DNA of 64,000 bases from Actinernus sp. WN-2022 (taxonomy: Eukaryota; Cnidaria; Anthozoa; Actiniaria; Actinernidae), in contig JAOWCC010001634.1 of assembly GCA_030867875.1 (NCBI GenBank), forward strand, positions 31,887,867 through 31,951,866. Reading direction: 5' to 3'. Position numbers and translations under genes: made by a program. Position 1 is the stretch's first letter. Every line of letters starts with the position of its first letter. Below the pieces are notes generated by a model. The model was not told where the DNA came from. It saw nothing but the letters and a program-made list of their open reading frames with translations, and made no database searches. This document shows positions 44,376 to 56,700 of the stretch, piece after piece.

Positions 44376-44431
44376 TGTAACATAATCAGGTCACGTGACA
44401 CACTGACTTTATGTAAATTAGTTAAGCACAT
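44376..44431 (+). repeat. Truncated 3' LTR of outer Gypsy
   Basis: The first 56 bp of the LTR, identical to the start of 33813-33955, then unrelated sequence from GGGGATCGG on. The remaining 87 bp are lost, so a target duplication cannot be scored. Confidence 0.9.
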
Positions 44432-46589
44432 GGGGATCGGCCGTGTTGGTTAGTTCAATTTGTATTTCCATTTATTGAATCTTATCTTTTTGTCACTTTA
44501 GATTATTCTAGAAGGGAGAAGAGAAAAAAAACGCAAAATGATTGAATGTTTGATCTGCATTACTTGCGGTTCGTAGAAATTTTAAACTCGAGGTCGTCAA
44601 AGAAACAATTAAATTGTTAATCGAACAAGGTATAAAAAAAATATTGAAAAAAGCTTATTTTTAATAAGACATTTCTTGTAGTGTTTTGACTAATCAAATA
44701 ACAATGTCCCGTGGTCTATTAGATAATTGAGGCTTCGGATTATTATTAACAAATCAATAATTTCCAGTACTTTCGATCAGTGATAATTGGTTGTGCATTT
44801 TACAGAATTTAGTTTTGTTTAAAACTATACCGTTATCCGATTGTGGCTAGCACTGCACAGTTCAATACCCCCGAGGGATAAGTGGCTGATCCTTCTAACC
44901 TCTTTATTTTCTTCATTAGCAAGCTTTCAACATGTTACGATCTGAAGGGGAAACCAACGCTTTTTCATAATAAACGCTAATATCTTAAAACTGAATTTCA
45001 ATTATTCCTTATGTTTCTGTACTGCATCCTGGACTATATAAACAAAGTCGAATTCTATATCTAGATTTTTCCTAGAGTCAAATGCGCTTGTGGTTCGTAT
45101 TAGGTAAAATAACCCTTAACTTCTTTTCGAGTGTGCGATAAAAGGCCGATTTTTCTTTATTCTCTTTGATAAATTAAATTGCACATAAAGAGTGATTGAA
45201 AGGAATTTATATTTCGAAACTTGTCTTTTTCCAAGCGTCATTGTTTGTCTCATGTGTGAATACTTAAACCTTAACTAGTACAATCTAAAAGTTAAAACGT
45301 GGATCTTCCCATCGCAAGAAGAATGTCAAGGAATTAAATTTCCAACCCAATAAAATACTTTAGAGACAAGACGTCGCAGATACGAGTCTTGGTGACTTTC
45401 AATAACATATGAACTGCACTTGTTGTCGCTGTTACTTGATTAAATGTTATTACGCCGTAAAATATTACTTACTGTATTTGAGCTTTGGCCTTCAATGTTT
45501 AGCCATTTCTGTGTTTCTCCACGGCCCATCCTCACCATTACTTTGTTGAATTTTCACTGATGCCTTGTTTTTTTTGTCATGTAATTAAAGCGGTAATATC
45601 AACAATTAACCACTGAAATAAACATTTATGATACTTCCTGTGTGTTCATCTCATAGCAACTGTACCCCGCGTATTCTTATTGTAGTCGGTATAACTGCTT
45701 GAGAACATGTCGAACGTCGAATAATGCTAGTGCATTAGACGCGAATAAATGATAATTCAATATATAAATATATGGATAGATGAATAAATAAAGCTATTTA
45801 CATAAATACATATATAGATATAGAATCATTTTTCAATTTATGTTGATGGATGGGAAGATTTGTCTGTGTTTCCTGTTTACAATACCAAACGCTAATTAGG
45901 CAATGCTATTGACTTTTGTATTATATGCCTTTTAGAGGCTTACCCGTCACTGATAAGCCTTTGAAGTGCTTCTGCGATCATATCACACTTCTCCTGTTTT
46001 CTTCAGCTTCGGAAAGTAAAAATACTAAATAATTACCATTCAAAATCTTAAGGTAAGTCTGATTATTTTAGCCATAATTTCTGTCCGCCATAATGAATGA
46101 CGTCATCTAAATATAAGCAACCCAATAAAATAGACGTATTTTTATGAACGTACTCAAAGTTTAAACCTTATAAAATGCCTTCTAGTCGCGTAGCTGTTGC
46201 TAGATGTCGTCACGAACAAAGGATAACTCATCTGATGGAGATCAGTCTGACCTGAACCGCAGACTTCCCGTATGAATTTTGACTTAAGATTACGGTTGAA
46301 TGAGCTTCAGTTGCCACGTTTGCGTAGTTTCACGAATAACCAAGTACACTTTTCTTCGATATTTGATTAATATCTTATTTGATTTTTTTGTCATATTTGA
46401 ATCGTATTTCCACTGGTTATCTGCTTTTAGGTATATAATATTAAAATTCAACTAAACTACTTAGTCAATAACGACATAATTACACAGTGAGGTGCATTTC
46501 GTTTAATTGCCAAATTTATATATATTTATAATATACTCAACACAATATCTGGATTCTGATTGGTCAATAACGAGTGCTAAAAGGTTATA
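44432..46589. other. Non-coding AT-rich region
   Basis: No gene or bounded element is seen in 2.1 kb. A low-complexity ATA-rich stretch lies at 45760-45830. Confidence 0.55.
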
Positions 46590-46659
46590 GAGCTAGTGTA
46601 CAGTCGCTTGCTCTCAGCAAATGTTTGCTCAGTATACACGGTGGACACCGAAATCGCTC

Positions 46660-47400
46660 ACGTCGAGCATGCCAAAAATGTATAAACTAGCAAAAAAATT
46701 AATTCGACCTCAAATTTAACGAAAGTTTGGTAGGTTAATATTAATATGAAATTACATCTTCAAGTTCAATCGGGTTTGTATATTGACGTCGTTGTGACGT
46801 CATGATGAACGACTCTTTTTTAAGGTCAAATTCTTCGTTACGTATATGTTTGCATGTTATCACAACAACATAAATATATATTTTTGAATGCCGCAATTTT
46901 GAAGTCTCCACGATAAATATTTGCAGAGTTATTAAGAACTTAAGTTTTCTGTGACGTCACATTTTCTGACGTCATGGGTATGACTTAAATTATGCTTTCT
47001 ACATTGAAGAAATATAAAAAGACTATATTGAGCCTATTCAGTGCGCAATAAGTACATTTCTTCGTTAAAACCCGAAAAATACATATTTATTTTCTAAGAG
47101 ACATTTGGTAAAATATATGACGTCATAATGACGTATACTCTTGTTCACGGTGCATTTTAAAGCAATTCCTCTCAAAAATTGAAAATTCTAAAAACATACG
47201 ATTGTGGGTACAGATGTATTCTTTAGGTTGCTAGATTTTCATGAACAAATATTCTAAACTCTAAAAGATGAATGAAGAAGTTATTTTGTAAATGGTTTAA
47301 TAACTTGTCTCCCTCTTAACTAATCGAACTCGGGTTTTCGATTTCTTTGTTGTCAAGATGATGGAATTCAGCAATATATAATTTACTGATTTTGAAAATA
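46660..47400 (+). repeat. TGACGTCA-cluster repeat, divergent copy 1
   Basis: Shares with 48190-48970 an ordered set of blocks: TATGACGTCATAATGACGT, AAAACATACGATT, CTCTAAAA-TGAATGAAG, and TCGGGTTTTCGATT. Between them TGACGTCA recurs at 46795, 46952, 46968 and 47118. No ORF. Element ends were not found. Confidence 0.7.
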
Positions 47401-47429
47401 TAGCAACGTGATATTATAACTGACAAAAA

Positions 47430-47569
47430 AAATCGCATGAACTGCTCGTGCTATACGTAATTTATGGGCACTGAGTGATATGTTGAAAGTTCTCATGCAA
47501 TTATCAGAACTTTCAAAATATCACTCAGTGCCCATAAATCACGTATAGCAGGAGCAGTTCATGCGATTT
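47430..47569. repeat. 140-bp near-perfect hairpin
   Basis: AATCGCATGAACTGCTCGTG opens a 63-bp arm that returns inverted after a loop of about 14 bases, with a few mismatches. There is no target duplication and no ORF. It may be a foldback MITE or an expressed hairpin. Confidence 0.85.
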
Positions 47570-47639
47570 CCGCTACATATATATATTACATGCATTGGTA
47601 CAGAAGATACCTGCAATGATTTTAATACAATCAGTTGTC

Positions 47640-47775
47640 AAAGAGGTAGCCCAAAACCACATAAGCCTAATGGTTTCTATTTGGGCTCCCTCGCCACTTG
47701 CAACCGTATACTCATGTAATCATGGTATTTATATCTGTGGCAAATAAAGAAATAAAAATAATAAAAAAAAAAAGA
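47640..47775 (+). repeat. Probable LINE 3' tail
   Basis: GTGGCAAATAAAGAAATAAA followed by an A-rich run (about 47735-47774) looks like the 3' end of a truncated LINE insertion. No coding part is left. Confidence 0.45.
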
Positions 47776-47906
47776 TAACTTGACTGAATATAGATGAAAA
47801 ATCGAGGGTTGTAATTAAGCAGTAAGAGATCGAGATGCCTTCGATTGCAACTCTTATTAGACTACATCCTTACAGGAACTAGTTGCCTATTACATCCTTA
47901 TATAAT

Positions 47907-49233
47907 CAGGGGCGTAACCAGCATTTTGCATAGGGGGGTACTCCAACAAACTCACGAATTTCGCGACTGCAGTACTCCTTTACATAGAGAACGCGGTTTT
48001 TCGCACCAATCTCGTCTATTCAGGTACATTTCAGTTTTCTGTCACCAACCTTTTGCAGTAAGACTGTCGCATTGTTCACCGACTCCCGGTAAACTCACTT
48101 AGCTTATTAGGTGCGTTACTGTGACGCTACGTTTCAGTTCACGTCGGGCATAAAGTACGTCAAAATCGGCATCAGTGAGCGTGGACAAATAATTAAAATT
48201 AACACCATTTCTTTTCTTATAGTCTCAATTTGAAGAAATGTTGGTGACTTGTTAACAAACTGAAACTCCATATTTTAGGTGTTTTATGTTAGTATGATGA
48301 CGTTGTTGTGACGTCATAAGTGATGCCTCCTTTTTTGGTAAAATTCCCCCTTTAATAGATGTTACAAACAGACTACACCATCAAAGGGCCTTCATGACAC
48401 ACATTCCTTTGGCGCAAATTTGAACGTTCTACGACTATTATAGCAAAAGTTATAGAGGAATGACTGTTGCTATGACGTCATATTTAGTGACGTCAGGTGT
48501 CATACCTAGGCCTAAATAAGGCTGCCTATTGTTAAAAAATCAAGAAAAGAAAATAATGTGGGTTTTGAGTGCCAGACTAGCGCATTTCATCACTAAAACT
48601 CGAAAATCACTCAAAGGATTTTTTTCTAAGGGCATGTATAAAAAAGTATGACGTCATAATGACGTTGCTGAAAATATGACTTCAATTTTAAGCCGGTTAT
48701 GGACAAAAAATCAAAATTTAAAAAACATACGATTTTAGCCACCAACGTGTTTTATGATTGGACAAAATGTCATGCAACAATATTTACAACTCTAAAAATT
48801 GAATGAAGCGATGTTTTTATAAATGCTTTTGTGGTGTTTATTTCCCGCCAAATTTTGGCGGGAAAAAGGAAAAAATTCAAACTTTCCTAACTTTTGATTT
48901 CCTTAACCAATCGACATCGGGTTTTCGATTCCTTCATTCTCATCACGAGTAGATTTTAACAATATACGACATTTCGTTTTTAGAGATAATGAACAATTGC
49001 AAGAAACGTATTACAAATGGCTAAATGACGTCATTGTGACGTCACGATGGTAGTAACATAGCTTAAAAAATCAGGTTATATTCCTTTTGCGATTCTACAT
49101 CCTTCTACCAAAATTCAATCGTCTGCATTGAAAACTTTTTAAAATATAGAACTGATGCCGTTTTTATGGTCGTTTGTGCCCACCGTGGTTGCACCCCCCC
49201 CCCCCCCCCCCCCCCCCTCTGGCTACGCCACTG
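47907..49233. mobile_element. 1.33-kb hAT-like non-autonomous element carrying TGACGTCA clusters (copy 2)
   Basis: The left end CAGGGGCGTAACCAG and right end CTGGCTACGCCACTG are inverse at 13 of 15 positions and resemble the CAGTGGCGTAGCCAG ends of many metazoan hAT MITEs. A 24-base C-run (49194-49217) lies next to the right end. The interior has TGACGTCA at 48309, 48473, 48488, 48649, 49026 and 49037. It also has blocks shared with 46660-47400. No transposase ORF. An 8-bp duplication is not visible. Confidence 0.7.
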
Positions 49234-49259
49234 ATACTGTACTTCAACCAAACGCACAT

Positions 49260-49741
49260 ACCAGCATAACAAGTTATACGTAAATTGACAACATCACAAC
49301 ATGAAAAAAACATTAGATAACAACCATGAGTTCAGCCGGTTAAAGCCAACCAAAAAGCGAGTTATCACGATATACTATCGACATTTATAATATTAATATT
49401 CATAGCATGCAGGCTTACAACAATTAATAACAGTAATATAATAATAATCATCACTTTATTACAACAACAACAACTACTACTGCTACTTTATTACCATAAA
49501 ATGAGACAAATAAATTTTAAATTGAATAACTAATTTTACAACTCTAAGGTAATAGCCGACTCAGAATAACTAAATATGTTAATCGAGCTGGGTGGCTTAT
49601 ATATTAAACAGACAATGTAAATAAGGTCGGAAGTAGCAAATTATTATGAAAAGCTTACAAAATAAGGCGTATACCTGTTAAGTTACAAATATAACGAGTT
49701 TAATAAGTAGAAAATATAGAACACAATTATATTTACCACAA
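49260..49741. other. Non-coding, possible inverted LINE 3' UTR
   Basis: AT-rich sequence with (CAA)n/(CTA)n microsatellite at about 49461-49485. AATCGAGCTGGGTGGC near 49579 matches the inverse of 8312. No gene. Confidence 0.4.
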
Positions 49742-50790
49742 AGCAGAGGCTGTCAAACGAGAGCGCCATTCGATACCTACCATCGAAGAGACCCTACAAA
49801 AACTACACGAAGCGTGCCTTTTCTCGAAGTTAGACCTTAAGTGGGGCTACCACCTGATCGAGCTTGCGCCTGAGTCACGCGTCGTCACCACGTTTACCAC
49901 CTATACAGGAGTATGGAGGTATAAACGACTGATGATTGGCATCTCTTCTGCACCAGAGATTTACCAGCATGTCATCCAATAAACCCTACTGGGGTGTGAA
50001 GGCGCAAGAAATATCTAAGATGACATTATTGTCTACGGGAGGACGGAGAAAGAGCATGATATAGCAACCTGAAGCAAGTGCTACAGATCCTGAAAGGAAA
50101 ATAAAGGCTTAGCTTGACCCTGAACAAAGACAAATTGCCTTTTCAGGGTTCCTGAGATAACCCTCTTTGGCTTCAAAATATCAGCCCATGGTATTTCCCC
50201 TGAGGATAAGAAGGTAGCTTCCATCAAAGAGGCACAAGCCCCTAGTAGTCCAGACGAAGTTAAGAATTTTCTTGGCCTCGCAACCTACTGTTCCCGATTC
50301 ATTCCGAACTTTAACACGATCGCTGAACCTCTACGAAGGCTCACCCGTCAGAATAGTGAATGGCAATGGTTGGACGTGCAGCAGGCGGCATTTGACAAGC
50401 TGAAGAGCATGCTGACAAGCGACTGTGTTATGGCATATTTTGATCAAGCGGCACCAACTCTACCAACTCTACCAAGGGTACCATTATCCTCTATGGTAAT
50501 TGTCTAATCATCCCAACAAAGCTCCAAAAGATCGTCCTTCTTGCGTCACATAAAGGTCATCAAGGGATTGTACGCACCAAACAGATGCTGCGTGAGAAGG
50601 TTACTTTGGTGGCCAGGGATCAACAACCAAGTTGAAGACATGATTAAGTCTTGCATACCGTGCCAGGTTGTTGCATCCTATACACAACCAGTACCATTAA
50701 GATGAACAAAAATGCCCTACAAGCCTTGGCAGGTTGTCCACATCGACCTCTGCGGGCCCTTTCCAACGGGTGAGTTGGGACATAAAACAT
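49742..50790 (+). pseudogene. Gypsy pol relic (RT and integrase zinc finger)
   Basis: Degenerate reading frames show RT motifs: IPTIEETLQKL, FSKLDLKWGYHLIEL with the first Asp, RYKRLMIGISSAPEIYQH, and a DDIIVYG box preceded by a stop. The thumb follows (FLGLATYCSRFI). RNase H is missing apart from a short trace with a repeated CCAACTCTA. The integrase zinc finger is next: HKGHQGIVRTKQMLREKV, then CIPCQ, and IDLCGPFPTGE with the first core Asp at about 50738-50775. No LTR was found. It appears to be joined to the following LINE at about 50790-50940. Confidence 0.82.
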
Positions 50791-50942
50791 TTCTTATCAA
50801 TCTTTCTATACTTCTTTTGTATCGGCACCGAAAGTTTGGTTGCGATACATTTAATATGAAACGAAATATCAAAGCAACCCGACATTTCCTTGTAAAAATG
50901 TATCGCCATCCTGAAACAAATTGAGTACAATCCCCGATCCCC

Positions 50943-51389
50943 GAGATTGATGGTTATAACATTGTCTGTCAGTGTGACCGAAATCGAATAGGGGGCGGGG
51001 TATGCCTCTTTATACGTAATACTACAAACTTTACTATAAGAACAGACCTCGAATCTAAGCAACTAGAGAAACTTACTATAGAGATCAAGAAACTTTATTC
51101 CAAGCCGTATCTTGTTACGACCTGGTATCACCCTCCTGATTCACCAATAGACCGCCTAATAGATATACAAAATTATATTGAGAAAATAGATTTGGAAGAT
51201 AAGGAATCTGAAATACTACTTGGCGATCTTAACTACAATCTCTTATCCCAACCTAGGACCACACTCACTAATGAGTTAATGTTTACGTTCGACTCATATC
51301 AGTATACACAGATCATTGAGGAGGCGACAAGAGTATCGGCTAGGAGTATGACCCTAATTGATCATATTTATACAAATAACCTCACGTGA
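50943..51389 (+). pseudogene. LINE APE endonuclease C-terminal half
   Basis: One open frame. IGGGVCLFIRNTT corresponds to the GGGV strand; TTWYHPPDSP to the YRPP region; LLGDLNYNLL to the GDxN metal site; TLIDHIYTN to the conserved LIDxI. The final SDHSLIYC catalytic motif lies just downstream in another frame (about 51420-51445), so a one-base shift lies at about 51389. Confidence 0.83.
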
Positions 51390-51819
51390 TTGTTACGAGT
51401 GGTGTGCTACATGTTGGGATAAGCGACCATAGCTTGATTTACTGTGTACGAAAGTTCCCATCCATCAAATCAAGTGAGAATACAACAAGCTACCGAATCT
51501 ATAACGCTTTTTAGCCGATATAGAACGGGCTCCATGGAAACTTATCCATTCATTTGAAAATCCAAATGATATGTGGAAGGTGTGGAAAACCATTTTACTT
51601 CCATGCACCCATAAAGACAAAAAGAGTCAGAAGTACCTGCTTCCGATGGTTAAATAGATCATTGAAGTAACTCATGATAAACAGAGATTAATTCTTTGAA
51701 AAAAAAGCTATTAAGATTGCTGGAAAGCTTACCAAATTGCCAAAAACAATGTCAATAAAGCAATCGATAAGGTCAGGAAAGATTACTTTGCAACCAGCTT
51801 CCAGGCTTGTGACGGCAAT

Positions 51820-52131
51820 ATGAAGAAAACATGGAAGACAATTAATAAATTGCTAGTCCGTAAAAAGACCTCACATTCTAATATAAGTGAAATAATTACG
51901 AAAGAAAACATATCTCTGAATAATCCAACTGAGATAGCAAATGTTATTAATTCCTATTTCGCGGACATTGGTAAGAACATAGATGTACTGCCCACAGTTA
52001 ATGACACTCTACCAGAAAACTACAATACACTGGCTGCACCAAATATGTTTTCCCAAATACGGTATTTAAAATTCTTAGAGCTCTATCAGTGGCAAACGCT
52101 ACTGGGCTTGATGGGATTTCAAGTACTGTAG
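51820..52131 (+). pseudogene. LINE pre-RT linker
   Basis: The ORF with MKKTWKTINKLL and VINSYFADIGKNI, both standard before the RT in this class. The end of the ORF, about LLGLMGFQVL, is frame-drift where a DGIS-type motif would be. Confidence 0.7.
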
Positions 52132-52199
52132 GTGCTTAAAAATAGCAGCACCATTTATCTCTCATTCACTATCAATAATATTTAATAAATCATTTAGTA

Positions 52200-52898
52200 C
52201 GGGAATATTCACTATATATACAAAAAATAAGAAAGGTAACAAAAGAAACAACCCTGATCACTATAGACCAATATCTATATTATCAGCCATATCCAAAGTG
52301 GCAGAGAGAATTGTTTACGATCAGCTATATGTATATTTAACATCTAATAATCTCTTAACAAAATACCAATCAGGGTTTAGATCGTTACACTCAACAGTGA
52401 CTGCATTGCCCCGTGCAACTAGTGAATATTTGGTGTCTTAACATCGACAAAGGTCTTATAAATGACGTAGCCTTTCTGGATTTTAGGAAGGCCTTTGATT
52501 CCATAAATCACGAAATCCTTTTGAGAAAGCTTGGTCTTTATGGAATAAAAGGTTCCTCCTTAACTTGGTTCAAAAATTACTTAAACAGAACATAGTCATG
52601 TTCTGTGAATAGCATTATGTCAGACCCAATTGAAGTAACATGTGGAGTCCTTCACAGTCAATACTTGGTCCATTACTTTTCTCGTATACACCAACGGTTT
52701 TCCTTGAGTCTTATTAACTCTACACCTGATCTATATGCTGACGATACGCAATTTGCTTCTGCTGCCACTGATATTATGTCTATTCAAAACCTTTTAAATG
52801 AAGACCTAGTCGAGATCAATACATGGCTTAGGGCAAACAGGCTATCGCCTAATCTCACTAAAACGGAATTTATGATAATGGTACTAGACAACGCCTAA
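52200..52898 (+). pseudogene. LINE reverse transcriptase
   Basis: Fragments in several frames: HYRPISILSAISKVAERIV and YQSGFRSLHST (about 52260-52395); VAFLDFRKAFDSINHEILL (about 52467-52523) with the first catalytic Asp; and YADDTQFASAA (about 52734-52766) with the Asp pair. The GVPQGS-type motif between them is damaged (GVLHSQYLV). Stops and shifts make it inactive. Confidence 0.85.
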
Positions 52899-53075
52899 AG
52901 GCAACAGATATAGAACCAAATATTCAGTTGGGAAATCATATGTTAAGTCAGGTATCCAAATCTAAAATCCTAGGAGTGACTGACCGTTGATGAATATCTT
53001 GACTGGAATGAACATGTCGCGGAGATTATAAATAAGGTCACTAATGAATTAAAATTACTGAGAGGAGTAGACGAC

Positions 53076-53575
53076 ATGCTGGACAGGGACACCTTACAAA
53101 TGGTATATCGTTCGTTAATTCAACATTATTTTGAATACTGTAGCGCGGTATGGGATGACTTGTCCAATGATCTATCTACCAAACTTCAACGACTACAGAA
53201 TAGAGCAGCCAGGATTATCACAATATCTTCCTTTGATACTCCGTCTGCACCTATTCGTGATGAACTTGGCTGGTCAGATTTAAACCAAAATACGAAAAGG
53301 GAAAAAGCTACTTGGATGTATAAGGTCATGAATGATATTGCCCCAAGTTTCCTTAAAGGAGTTATTCACTAACACTAGTCAGGTTCATAATTATCAAACA
53401 AGAAACTCTGATCGATCTGAATTTGGTTCCACCCAAACCTAATACACGAATTATGGTAAAAACAGTTTCTCTTATAGCGGGTCAGTACTATGGAATTATC
53501 TCCCGAGGAGGATTCGCTCTGCTGATTCACTCAACCAATTTAGACAAAAGATTAAGGAATATGGCTTTTTAGCTT
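53076..53575 (+). pseudogene. LINE ORF2 C-terminal region
   Basis: LQMVYRSLIQHYFEYCSAVW and LQRLQNRAARIITISS, then KREKATWMYKVMND and, in another frame (about 53455-53575), SYSGSVLWNYLPRRIR and SLNQFRQKIKEYGF. These match the end of the other LINE fragments here and place the natural stop near 53575. Confidence 0.83.
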
Positions 53576-53780
53576 ATTGTTATTATTATCACTATTAATT
53601 ACTGCTTTTTAACAAGTATTACTTATGTAGGCTAGATAATATAATGTATTAGTGTTAGTTTAGGATTGTTATTTATTATTAAGATATTTTTATATATTTT
53701 ACATGTAAGCACGATGTTCAGGAAGAACATTTTATTGCAATGATGGACTTTCGTGGGTAAATAAAGATTGTACTGCTATA

Positions 53781-56700
53781 CTACGCTGGGGCCAAAAAGA
53801 CTCGTCAATTGCCATCAAATGCCCCACATAGCCCCACCTACCACCCGAGGGGGAGGGGGGAGGGGTTTCAATTGATAAGTGCATTTCGTATTCCATAAGT
53901 TACGTCCAGTATTACGCCACGCGAACAAATATTAGTAGGAATTTCTACAATGCCATGGAGAACTTTAAAAAAGAAGATAAGGTCTGCAATGTCTCTGCGC
54001 ATATTACTGGATTGCACGTGACGTCGCCGCCGCCATTTTGGTTGACGTTAACGAAAGATTTCTCGTTCGATCAACCATGAAACCAAATATTTCACTGTTT
54101 GATTCAACCAACATGGCTGCCACGTCTTTGTTATTTAATTTGAATCGCTGGAGATTCAGTCATTGCAAACCAGCAATAAAGTGGCAACTAACCTATCTCT
54201 GGCAACCCCTTATCATGTGTTTTTGATCGTTCGAAGCTCTTCTGGGAGAATTTCGTGAGCCGTTATCTTGTCTCTTCACCGTAGTCGAGAAAATTCTAAG
54301 AGAGTTTTAGATCTTATTTTGCTTTTTTTGCCTACAGTGTTCATTTCTTGCTGCTAATTTAATGTTTAAATATTCCTCTGTGATTTTCGCAAACCTGCCG
54401 CCAACTTTGTAGTTCAAAATGCGGCAAGTATGATGTCATACATCCGTGAGATCGAGTGGCATATTTTCCATATCTTACTCCAGCGACTACGAATGGTTTA
54501 GCTCCTTATTCTTGGGTGGCAATCATTCCCAAGGGAATAAAATCACAAACGCCTAGAGGCGATGTTGGTTGGTAGGAACACAAGTAGCTAATGAGGTATC
54601 TTTTGTTCCTACCAACAAAAGTATTTGACACACCTCCGACCAAGATACTGGTCGGTAAAAAGTGACGTGTTACAGCTGAGAAAAATCCGTTGTTCTGACT
54701 TCACTACTCAGAGACACTTCATAAGAATTGGATTATTTTGGATGTGTACCATTTGATCTAATAGAACCTGGTGCACTTATCATACGACCCTGGAGCTGTG
54801 GCCAAAAATTGGAAACGTATTCCTCGAACCAATGCAGTAACTGACACATTCTCCGAGGTTTAGAGAATTCAGTATATTTCTAGCTACATTATTGTAATGT
54901 AAATATCTTCACGAATATTGTAAATAATCCGTTGAAAATGAACTTTATATACTAGTCGTAGAATGACTCAATTTCCCACTCAAACTGCATTTATACCATT
55001 AACACTATCCATAATACAATGCCCGCGAGGCTTAATCTCTTTCCCGTGCCGTCAGAATATCAATTTCTGACAAGATCGCCTCTGTCGCTAAGTCTATAGA
55101 AATTACGTTTTCGCCCAGATAACATTACTCTGTACTCTCACAAACGGACTTAGAGAAATTCCATTTGATTCACTGTCCTTTATGTTACTAATCTTCCTAA
55201 GGCTCGTGAATTATCCATTTTAATTCGTTTACAGGCAAATGTACATCAGCTCACCTTACATAATTCTGTTCTTTAGAAGCACCACTTCTCCTGGTCTTCA
55301 AAATCAAGTTGGTGTGCATGAAGTATTTTTCAGGATTCCGTGAGGCTAAGCGAATTGCAGTTAAATAATGACTTAGTCCTCGGTACCTTACATTTCGAAA
55401 GTAAACACCCCCAACATGTTTTAGTTTCATGACAAACGCACAGGAAATTCTTGATTTAAAAAGATAACTTTGTTGCAATTAAAAATAGGATCCAGCTTGA
55501 GTAGAGTTCTCAGATCATGAATAATTAACGAGTCAATTGGGTCATCCCATTTTGGTCAGGTGCATGAATCTTGATACCCGGTGAACGGTGAAACACTGTC
55601 TGGTTATATGAAGCTTGATACCCAATGAGATAACAGATCAAGATAGTAAGGAACTAAAGGAAAATATATATATAAAAACCTGATTATTGAGTATGACGTG
55701 CACCATCGACCTCATGAATGCTGTTGGGAACTCTTGTCGAAATGAACTAGAGAAAATAACAATGACAAGCTTTTTGAGCAATTATAATTGTATTCAGCAA
55801 AACATCAGGCAAACAATACGTCCTAATCATATATGAATACAGGTATTGTTTGAGAACTGAAGACATATCAAAAACTCGTTCTGCGTGTGCGCCCCTCGAG
55901 ATTCATTTGCTCTTTCGGTGTTTTGATATACGGTCAACACTGGAACTCGTTTTTGATCTTCTGAATTGAAATCTTAAAATGGGACTAGTTCTTCTTACAT
56001 TGCGTGTAATGGAATGTTGGTCATTAAACGATGATAAACTAATAGTAACCCCCCTCCCCCCAACATTTAAAACAATACTTTATAAACATACTTGACCCGA
56101 AAGTTGTTATTCCGGCCATTTTTGTTATTATCTCTAACGTTTTATTATTATTTTTACAAAAAAAAATCATATTTCCTGCTACGAATGGTATCAGGATCAA
56201 CAAAACTCTTTAATGTTATACGTGTGTTTTTATGTACTACACAACGCCCATTTTACTTTTATTTTGCTGATCAAACAAAGCACAGCATTTCAGTAAGGAA
56301 TTTCAAATAGAATCATTAAAATTCCCCAAATTATCTCTATATGATTTTAGTTATTAAAACGTCCTCGAAGAATTATAGTTGTACTAGCTAAAATTTGAAA
56401 AAAACCACAATAAATTCATCAAGTTATTGGCCAAAAGGCTGTGTGGGATCCTGTCGTCGTTCCATTAGACCCGCCTCTATGTTCATATTTCCTGTGACTA
56501 ATTACATTGCTTTGTTGTTATAATGACCAGCAATTTCTGTGACGCACCTTGTATGTGTCAGTGTATGGGCGTTTGTATATGTGTGGGTGTTTGTATATGT
56601 GTGGGTGGGTAGGTGTTTTTCTTTGTGTAGTTAGCAATGCCTGATTTTATTTTGTTTTCACAGCTTCGCTTTATTGGTTAGGAATGTTATCAAAATACTA

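Larger units (their letters stand above)
33813..44431 (+). mobile_element. Outer Ty3/Gypsy retrotransposon, plus strand, split by a nested element
   Basis: The 5' LTR is at 33813-33955. Gag starts at 34081. Protease, RT, RNase H and integrase lie at 41296-44171. A 56-bp piece of 3' LTR remains at 44376-44431. The purine-rich AAAAAAGAAAAGGGA just before it (about 44361-44375) is the polypurine tract. Without the nested 6.35-kb Gypsy the element is about 4.3 kb. Gag and pol carry frameshifts, a nonsense codon and a deletion in RNase H, so it is dead. The order PR-RT-RH-IN is that of Gypsy. Confidence 0.93.
50935..53780 (+). mobile_element. Degenerate non-LTR retrotransposon (APE-RT LINE)
   Basis: APE endonuclease C-half, linker, RT, C-terminal domain and 3' UTR are recognisable in order but split by many frameshifts. 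The start is truncated inside the endonuclease. It ends near 53780 after AAATAAAGATTGTACTGC. A CR1/L2-like clade is likely from the domain order. Confidence 0.85.

Noticed and set aside
33813..44431. Endogenous retrovirus with an envelope gene
   Set aside because: Neither Gypsy element has an ORF with signal peptide and transmembrane segment after integrase. Both end in a short basic pol tail.
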